In this document: positions 22,205 through 27,321 of the stretch, in pieces | Position numbering within the stretch: position 1 is the stretch's first letter | How the letters are laid out: every line of letters starts with the position of its first letter | From: a virus | IMG/VR virus record: IMGVR_UViG_3300021962_000523 | Span: 1 to 27,321 of that record | Reading direction: 5' to 3' (one strand) | Length of the DNA: 27,321 bases | Made by a program: the position numbers and the translations under genes | The notes under the pieces: model-generated | Database searches by the model: none | Seen by the model: only the letters and a program-made list of their open reading frames with translations | Told to the model about the DNA's origin: nothing

Positions 22205-25200
22205 TTAAATATCTTCGAATGAAGCTCCTGTCGGTGTAATCAAGAATTCGATATCTATGAATTCTAATGATTTAGTTGGTTTCAAATAAATCTTACCAAC
22301 CAATTGGTTTCTATCCAAATCCGCAGGGTCTGAAGAAACTGTTACACGGAAATCGTATAAACCTCTGTCTCTTCTGATAGCATCCAAGATAGGGTTAACT
22401 GAATTTAAGAAATCCTGTCTAACCTTTTCGTCATTTTGTTCAAACAATAATCTAGCAGCTACCGCTGAAATTAACTTACGAGTTTGTAATAACAATCTTC
22501 TTACGTTGATTCTATCAAGAGCCGATTGTTTAACCTGAAGTGTTTTGTTACCCCAAATTACAGTTCCAACATCAGCGAAAGTTGCAATTGGGTTAATTCG
22601 ACCTTCATATAAAGTATCTCTCTGTGGTTGTGTTAGTTTCAATCTTGCTTTGATTGAGTTTACCAAACCTCTCGTGTAACCCGCAGATGCGAACCAAGGG
22701 AACGCGATATTATCGGTTAATGCCAAATTTCTTGTAACTTCACCTGTTGGTGGAATATAAATTTGTGTATTATTAACCGTGTCTCTTACCAAAATCCAAG
22801 GATAGTAAGTTGCGGTGTAGTTAGAATCAATACCCGTTTGGTCTAAATTGTCAACCGCTTGAGTTGGGTAAATAATATCATCGACAGTCACTGTTGGTAA
22901 ATCCATATTTACGTCAGGTGTTGTACAAATGTATAAAGAATCTGCTCTATCTTCTTGAACCATACTTATTGCTGACTCAACTAAGTTTGAGTTATTCACG
23001 TAATCAATACCTGGAGTAACAAGAACGTTGATGTTTACCGCTTCGGGATTGTTGAAAGTGTAGATACCTAACAAGTATGCGTAGTAGTCAGTTGTTGACC
23101 AGTTTGTTACATCTTGTTCAATAACAATAGATTTGAACATACCCGAATCTTTTGCCGATGGATATCTACCTAAGAAATTACAACCACCGTTAGCCCATCC
23201 TGAACCACCAATAATAAATCTATCGGTATTTGTTCTTTTTCTTGTGTAAATGTCCCAACCATCAAAACCACCTTGAACTAAGAAAGTAAATTTACGTGAT
23301 TGAATTGTGTAGTATGGGTCATTTGGGTTAGTTGGGTCGGATTGGAATGATGCTGCTCCCACATCAAACATAGATGTTCCTGAAGTTGAATATATTGCTG
23401 GAATGGTAACAACTGTTGCACCTGAATCCATATGGAAACCTTTAGATAAATAATTCCAAGGAGATGGTTCAACCGGACTACAAAGATTTCCTGTATTACG
23501 TCTACCTTTGAATGCAAAATATTCAGGGTCCCATCCATATGCAAATGCGGTTGAGAAACCTAAGAACGTTTGTCTTATTTTGTCTCCTGAACTATAAATT
23601 GCGTTGTCCCCACCAAATGCAGACCCAAAAGGAGGATTTGCAATAATTTCGTTAGGATAATTATATTTTGTTTTGTATGTTGGGAACGGACTTGTTACTC
23701 CGTCGTATAATCTAAAGTTATAACCCTCAAACCCACAAGGTAATGATGAAATTGGTGCTTCTTCATTAAGTTCTAACATAATATACTTAGAAAGAAGTGC
23801 GTATTCACCGTTTTTACTTCCTATTTTTTTACCAACATATGAGTTAGATAATGGGTCCATAGTACAACCAACAAATTTTTCTAAGTAAACAGGATTCGAA
23901 TCCGTGTCTGAATAACTACGAACACCAATATCAAAAGTTCCATTGTTAAATGAAATGTTTAAGATAGATACCTTAACTTCATAGTTAGAACTGTCTCCGT
24001 CAGATATTGTATATACTTTGAATAATTTAGTAACTTTAGTTCCTTCTAATTGAGAAACCACCCAAGGAGATTCTGCACTTTGGTACTTGTCTAAGTAATA
24101 AGCTATTGAAGATGAGTCGTTACTTCTTGCATCTGGTAATTCAACGAAACCACAATTTAAACCACGAATATAACCTTGGTTATAAGAATTATTTAATAAT
24201 GTTGGAAATACCTCCTCAACAAATAAAGGAACGTCCGCTTGTTCTTTACCAAAATTGGTTCTACCAAATACCTTTGAAATATAATTAGCTTGTGATATAG
24301 ATAACGAAGTTTCAAAACTAAATGTTGTATCTCCTAATGTTGAACCTGTAATTGCAAAAGTTGCATAAGGGTCTTTTGAAACATTTGAATATGTTGGAAC
24401 CGACGAACAATCAAATGTTGCTCCTGTACAATAATATGCCGGTCCTAGGTTGTTACCAACGTAAGTTGCCAATCCTCTTGACCTAAGAGTTGCAACAACC
24501 ATATTGTCATAATCACAATATGATACACCTGAATATGTATATAAATTACCTGACACAACACCTGAAAATTCTGAACCAGTTAAACCTGGGTCAATAGGTG
24601 TCACATTATTAACTACATTAAAGAATGAATAACCCGAATATTCACAACTACCTAAGTTATCAAATAAAGCATAATACCACGAATCGTTAGTATCACTTTC
24701 TAAATCATTCATACCAATCTCAACATCATTAACACCCAAAACATTTGTTTCTGGTGTATATCCATCAACATTGATTAAGTTATCATAATCGGTATCATTA
24801 ATACTACCATAGAAAGCAATTGATTGACTCAATGAACCGCCTCCTAAAATTGCGTCAATTGCGATGTCGTATATAAAGTTTTGAATATCACCACTAATAG
24901 ATGATGTTCCACCGTTAAAAGTAGTATAAGACCCAAAGTGGTTGGTAATAGGGGTTGGGAACGGTGTAGTTCCATTAATGTTAAATGTGATAGTAGATGA
25001 TGACCCCGTAGTTCCTGAATACTCAACTGACCATGGAATTGTTGCTGTGTCGTCCATTCCAATAGTTCCTGGGTCAACGTTGGCTATTGTTGTTATGGAC
25101 CAAGACGGACCTGCGTCATAACCCGACAAACCAAGTATTCTGGTTACAAATAATTGGTTAGATTGTTGAAGATATGATTTTGCTATGTAAGCCGCTTCGT

Positions 25201-25423
25201 ATTTAGGTATTTGTGTTCCAACAAATTTATCAGGTTGAGTACCTCCAAAATATGCTTGGAACTCATCATAATTTGTTATGAAAATTGGTTCAAAGGCAGG
25301 GCCTTTGATTGTTTCCCCTACAATACCTAATGTAGTTACTCCTACACTTTGTGCTACGAAACTTAAATCTCTTTCCGATGTATATACACCTGGTGAAACG
25401 AAGACTTTATTTGATGTTGCCAT
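22205..25423 (-). CDS. 18: Tail sheath protein, gp18-like, with large insertion
   Basis: 1072 residues, much longer than T4 gp18 (659). The N-terminus is typical of contractile sheaths: KVFVSPGVYTSERDLSF, VGVTTLGIVGETIKGPAFEP and FEAYFGG-like spacing in EFQAYFGGTQ. The conserved C-terminal core spans about 730-1072: TPGIDYVNNSNLVESAISMV, EDRADSLYICTTP, GEVTRNLALTDNIAFPWFAS, then GRINPIATFADVGTVIWGNK and a helical end with LLLQTRKLISAVAARLLFEQ. About 600 residues between are Gly/Ser/Thr/Tyr-rich, with several cysteines, and are probably surface-exposed domains on the sheath. The gene has its own promoter-like element and a hairpin after the stop. The neighbouring gp15-like gene supports the tail assignment. 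Confidence 0.93.
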   Translation of the reverse strand: MATSNKVFVSPGVYTSERDLSFVAQSVGVTTLGIVGETIKGPAFEPIFITNYDEFQAYFGGTQPDKFVGTQIPKYEAAYIAKSYLQQSNQLFVTRILGLSGYDAGPSWSITTIANVDPGTIGMDDTATIPWSVEYSGTTGSSSTITFNINGTTPFPTPITNHFGSYTTFNGGTSSISGDIQNFIYDIAIDAILGGGSLSQSIAFYGSINDTDYDNLINVDGYTPETNVLGVNDVEIGMNDLESDTNDSWYYALFDNLGSCEYSGYSFFNVVNNVTPIDPGLTGSEFSGVVSGNLYTYSGVSYCDYDNMVVATLRSRGLATYVGNNLGPAYYCTGATFDCSSVPTYSNVSKDPYATFAITGSTLGDTTFSFETSLSISQANYISKVFGRTNFGKEQADVPLFVEEVFPTLLNNSYNQGYIRGLNCGFVELPDARSNDSSSIAYYLDKYQSAESPWVVSQLEGTKVTKLFKVYTISDGDSSNYEVKVSILNISFNNGTFDIGVRSYSDTDSNPVYLEKFVGCTMDPLSNSYVGKKIGSKNGEYALLSKYIMLELNEEAPISSLPCGFEGYNFRLYDGVTSPFPTYKTKYNYPNEIIANPPFGSAFGGDNAIYSSGDKIRQTFLGFSTAFAYGWDPEYFAFKGRRNTGNLCSPVEPSPWNYLSKGFHMDSGATVVTIPAIYSTSGTSMFDVGAASFQSDPTNPNDPYYTIQSRKFTFLVQGGFDGWDIYTRKRTNTDRFIIGGSGWANGGCNFLGRYPSAKDSGMFKSIVIEQDVTNWSTTDYYAYLLGIYTFNNPEAVNINVLVTPGIDYVNNSNLVESAISMVQEDRADSLYICTTPDVNMDLPTVTVDDIIYPTQAVDNLDQTGIDSNYTATYYPWILVRDTVNNTQIYIPPTGEVTRNLALTDNIAFPWFASAGYTRGLVNSIKARLKLTQPQRDTLYEGRINPIATFADVGTVIWGNKTLQVKQSALDRINVRRLLLQTRKLISAVAARLLFEQNDEKVRQDFLNSVNPILDAIRRDRGLYDFRVTVSSDPADLDRNQLVGKIYLKPTKSLEFIDIEFLITPTGASFEDI

Positions 25424-25459
25424 TACTCTGTTTTCTTATTGTCTAAATTTATTTTATTG

Positions 25460-25494
25460 TATAAATATCCACCAAAAACACAAAAACTTTACTT
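25460..25494 (-). promoter_or_regulatory. Two-part promoter-like element of the sheath gene
   Basis: The coding strand has AAGTAAAG (25494-25487), 19 bases, then TATTTATA (25467-25460), then 36 bases to the sheath ATG. TTGGTGGA immediately precedes the TATTTATA, nearly as in the tube promoter. Confidence 0.6.
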
Positions 25495-25503
25495 CTATGT
25501 ATG

Positions 25504-25511
25504 TATTTATA
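25504..25511 (+). promoter_or_regulatory. TATTTATA motif for the plus-strand regulator gene
   Basis: The only plus-strand gene also has TATTTATA in its own orientation, 36 bases before its ATG. That is the same distance as for the divergent sheath gene. This is the best evidence that the motif is directional. Confidence 0.5.
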
Positions 25512-25516
25512 AATTG

Positions 25517-25540
25517 GGCAGATTATTTTCTGCCTTTTTT
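25517..25540 (+). terminator. Terminator-like hairpin in the leader of the regulator gene
   Basis: GGCAGA (25517-25522), loop TTATTT, TCTGCC (25529-25534) and six T lie between the TATTTATA motif and the ATG at 25548. In plus orientation this is a short intrinsic terminator; in minus orientation the T-run is lacking. It could attenuate expression of the small gene. Confidence 0.6.
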
Positions 25541-25547
25541 CTACCTT

Positions 25548-25712
25548 ATGGAAAAACCACGCAAGAAGATAAAAAATTTAAAGATATCTGTTGAGACACA
25601 TGATGTGTTAAAAAGATATTGTGACAAAAGGGGATTAAAAATTTACAAGTTCCTTGAAACTTTAATTTTAGAAAAATGTAAAGAAAAAAGAGATTTGTAT
25701 GGTGAGAATTAA
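25548..25712 (+). CDS. Small ribbon-helix-helix-like DNA-binding protein
   Basis: 54 residues, the only plus-strand gene. A basic N-terminus (MEKPRKKIKN) leads to a single strand LKISVETH, then helix DVLKRYCDKRG, a short turn LKIYKF and helix LETLILEKCKEKR. This strand-helix-helix order matches Arc/CopG-type ribbon-helix-helix repressors, which bind DNA as dimers through the paired strands. It may control phage gene expression, perhaps the sheath promoter it faces. An in-frame ATG at 25497 would add 17 residues (MYVFINWADYFLPFFYL), but this stretch spans the TATTTATA motif and hairpin, so I prefer 25548. Its TAA overlaps the gp15-like stop in TTAA, a tail-to-tail arrangement. Confidence 0.72.
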   Translation: MEKPRKKIKNLKISVETHDVLKRYCDKRGLKIYKFLETLILEKCKEKRDLYGEN

Positions 25713-26749
25713 ACAATCGTTGCTGACCATGTCAAAACAGATTCAATAGATGGGTTTGTTTTGGTTATATCAACTCTTAACACATCTCCTGAATTTATTT
25801 GTAAAAACGCCAAATCGGTTCCAAAAAAATCACCATTAATAAACACATCATACGAATCAATATTATCTATTGATAAGTTGTTTAAATTTATTCTATATGG
25901 TATATTTTTTTCCACTGAAGTTTCGGTTGCGGAATATAGGTACGGTAATTCAAATGTGTCAGGATTTAGAGGATAAACATTTCTTTTACCTCTCAGAGAT
26001 TTAGTACCGACCTCAGTTAAAGTAAGTGTTCTTGATATTGCCGGTTTAACCTCAAATTCCTCCTCATCAATCAAAATACCCAACATTGTAAAGTTATATG
26101 TTTGTATATAAAATTTTCTTTTTTCCAAGTCCATAACATCTTCATCAGATATACTATCCAAAATAATTGGAATGTAGTGACCTTTGATAAACGCATATGC
26201 TTGACGAGATGAAAAATTCTGCATAACAATTTTGTTGAATTGGTTTAATTCTCTCATTCTGTTACACATAATTTTAACTTGGTATGTAATGTCCACAGGT
26301 ATTGGTTGTGGAATGGTATAAACATCAGCACCCCTTCTGTTACCGTCCCAAGTCGGAACCACCGCAAATAAAAATTGTTTTCTATCGGGGATTGTGTAAA
26401 TGGTGGGGTTACTTCCATATTTTACTTCGGGTTGTCTGATAACCGTAATGAATGGTAAATCAACGTTGTTATCCAAATCTCTGAAGTTCCATGTTTCAGT
26501 GAACTGAGCCCAGTTCTGTGATGTAATGATAATATCAACAACAGGAACTCTCGCACCTGATGTGGTCATTTCCAAAGTGTTCTTAACAAAATCCAACATC
26601 CCCCTATCCAAGTCGTCATGTAAAACTGACTTAGGTAAATAAGTTCCGTCCTTAGTAATGTAACTAAGAAGTTCTTCCCTTCTACCATAAAGAATTTTTT
26701 GATTCTTTAAAGGAAGTGTTGGTTTAACAACTTTTTTTGGTAATGCCAT
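25709..26749 (-). CDS. 15: Tail completion / proximal sheath stabilisation protein, gp15-like
   Basis: 346 residues from the ATG at 26747-26749 (MALPKKVVKPTLP); another ATG at 26782 would add 11 residues and overlap the upstream gene. T4 gp15 has 272. The core fits gp15: VPVVDIIITSQNWAQFTETW and NNVDLPFITVIRQPEVKYG, then PIPVDITYQVKIMCNRMREL, a helix, FIKGHYIPIILDSIS and RKFYIQTYNFTMLGILIDEE. It would cap the tail tube and join it to the neck. The last about 90 residues form an extra beta domain not expected from T4 gp15. It follows the neck-like gene closely and precedes the sheath. The terminase genes 16 and 17, found between 15 and 18 in T4, are absent here. Confidence 0.75.
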   Translation of the reverse strand: MALPKKVVKPTLPLKNQKILYGRREELLSYITKDGTYLPKSVLHDDLDRGMLDFVKNTLEMTTSGARVPVVDIIITSQNWAQFTETWNFRDLDNNVDLPFITVIRQPEVKYGSNPTIYTIPDRKQFLFAVVPTWDGNRRGADVYTIPQPIPVDITYQVKIMCNRMRELNQFNKIVMQNFSSRQAYAFIKGHYIPIILDSISDEDVMDLEKRKFYIQTYNFTMLGILIDEEEFEVKPAISRTLTLTEVGTKSLRGKRNVYPLNPDTFELPYLYSATETSVEKNIPYRINLNNLSIDNIDSYDVFINGDFFGTDLAFLQINSGDVLRVDITKTNPSIESVLTWSATIV

Positions 26750-26753
26750 TATG

Positions 26754-26761
26754 TATAAATA
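26754..26761 (-). promoter_or_regulatory. TATTTATA motif before the gp15-like gene
   Basis: The coding strand reads TAACTATTTATACATAATG: upstream stop, one base, motif, four bases, ATG. Spacing is almost the same as at the tape measure gene. Confidence 0.5.
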
Positions 26762-26762
26762 G

Positions 26763-27278
26763 TTATAGTCCTCTAAACTCATTCATGTTTACAGGAGCAC
26801 AATCATAAGTTTTGTAGAATGGTTTATATCCACCATAAGTGTGTTTCAAATCTGATACTATCCTTCCGTCATCTACAACGGTATAATATCTAACTCTACT
26901 TTCTGTTTCGTAATATCCTATATAATCACCGAAATCAATACTGATTTGTAATTCATCCAAATCTTTTTGGTAAACAGAAAATGTCATATTGCCTGGTTCG
27001 GTTTGAGCAATCTTTGATGTTCCCAAGTATTTGTTTTCAGGTTGAACAATTTTAACATACGCCTTAAACTGAACAGGTGCCAAGAATTGGATACCATCTT
27101 CTAAAGCTTCACCATATACATCATCCGTTTTGGTTTTGTATTTGTCAACCTTGTATAAGACCAATGTGAAATTCATATCACCATCCAACCATTCTCTACC
27201 CATAGAAATATCTAAGTCAAAATCTTCACCTCCGAAGAATTTACCTAATCTTGTTATTGGAACTAATTTCTGTGCCAT
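26763..27278 (-). CDS. Probable neck / head completion protein (gp14 position)
   Basis: 171 residues, mostly beta: LVPITRLGKFFGGEDFDLDI, then MNFTLVLYKVDKYKTKTDDV, VQFKAYVKIVQPENKYLG, ELQISIDFGDYIGYYETESR and VRYYTVVDDGRIVSDLKHTY. The end is NMNEFRGL. No membrane segment or signal peptide is present. I do not recognise the family firmly. It lies directly upstream of the gp15-like gene, where T4 has the neck protein gp14 (256 residues), and it is shorter than that. Its ATG is one base after the stop of the upstream CDS (TAA-T-ATG), so it is translationally coupled. Neck function is inferred from order and beta-rich character. Confidence 0.5.
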   Translation of the reverse strand: MAQKLVPITRLGKFFGGEDFDLDISMGREWLDGDMNFTLVLYKVDKYKTKTDDVYGEALEDGIQFLAPVQFKAYVKIVQPENKYLGTSKIAQTEPGNMTFSVYQKDLDELQISIDFGDYIGYYETESRVRYYTVVDDGRIVSDLKHTYGGYKPFYKTYDCAPVNMNEFRGL

Positions 27279-27279
27279 A

Positions 27280-27321
27280 TTATTTTATTGTTGAGCTTAA
27301 TGTTCTTATTTCACTTCTATC
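27280..27321 (-). CDS. C-terminal end of an upstream CDS (partial)
   Basis: Only this minus-strand frame is open at the window edge; the other two meet stops within five codons. It reads DRSEIRTLSSTIK and ends with TAA at 27280-27282, one base before the next ATG. By T4 order it could be gp13 or another neck or head gene, but 13 residues do not allow identification. Confidence 0.5.
   Translation of the reverse strand, partial: DRSEIRTLSSTIK

Noticed and set aside
25278-25547. Longer plus-strand frame upstream of the regulator gene
   Set aside because: It runs antisense into the sheath start and through the intergenic hairpin. Only the part from 25548 has protein-like character.
1-27321. tRNA genes, CRISPR arrays, insertion sequences, integrase or attachment sites
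   Set aside because: I looked for cloverleaf-like segments, regularly spaced repeats and transposase or integrase motifs and saw none. Gaps between genes are all under about 130 bases.

Overview
The window looks like part of the genome of a contractile-tailed, T4-related phage. It carries recognisable counterparts of T4 gp41 (helicase), the gp32 single-strand binding protein, UvsX, a FEN/RNase H-type exonuclease, gp15, gp18 (sheath), gp19 (tube), a gp26-type hub/chaperone protein, gp29 (tape measure) and gp53. The DNA is AT-rich. Almost all start codons lack a Shine-Dalgarno sequence and sit behind A/T-rich leaders, which is typical of Bacteroidota translation. A T4-like phage of a Bacteroidota host (perhaps a marine flavobacterium) is therefore my best inference. 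No host gene, integrase, insertion sequence, tRNA, rRNA or CRISPR array was seen.

All genes but one lie on the minus strand, so transcription runs from high to low coordinates. In that order come: the tail end of an unidentified CDS (27280-27321); a probable neck protein; a gp15-like tail completion protein; the very long tail sheath; a HAD-type phosphohydrolase inserted between sheath and tube; the tail tube; the gp26-type protein with a probable programmed frameshift extension; the tape measure; a 1660-residue baseplate protein with an OmpA-like domain; a gp53/LysM-like wedge protein; a 2156-residue baseplate hub protein; and two small unidentified proteins. A terminator at about 5180 closes this virion block. 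The replication block follows: gp32, uvsX, exonuclease, an unidentified 150-residue protein, the gp41-like helicase, and the N-terminus of a class II ribonucleotide reductase that runs off the window. The only plus-strand gene encodes a 54-residue ribbon-helix-helix-like protein between sheath and gp15; its stop codon overlaps that of gp15.

Regulation can partly be read from the DNA. The motif TATTTATA, in coding-strand orientation, precedes seven virion-block genes, including the divergent plus-strand gene, and has no exact copy before replication genes. It is the reverse complement of the T4 late promoter TATAAATA, so it may be the -10 element of a diverged late-transcription system. The sheath and tube copies also share AAGTAAAG 19-20 bases upstream. 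In contrast, gp32 has a host-like TTGACA-16-TATATT promoter with GTCAA repeats. Hairpin terminators follow gp32, sheath, tube and the last virion-block gene.

The observations most worth a second look are the UUU_CGG +1 frameshift candidate joining the gp26-type protein to a 52-residue tail, the reversed late-promoter-like motif, the leader hairpin before the ribbon-helix-helix gene, the HAD enzyme within the sheath-tube pair, and the cell-wall-related domains in two giant baseplate proteins.
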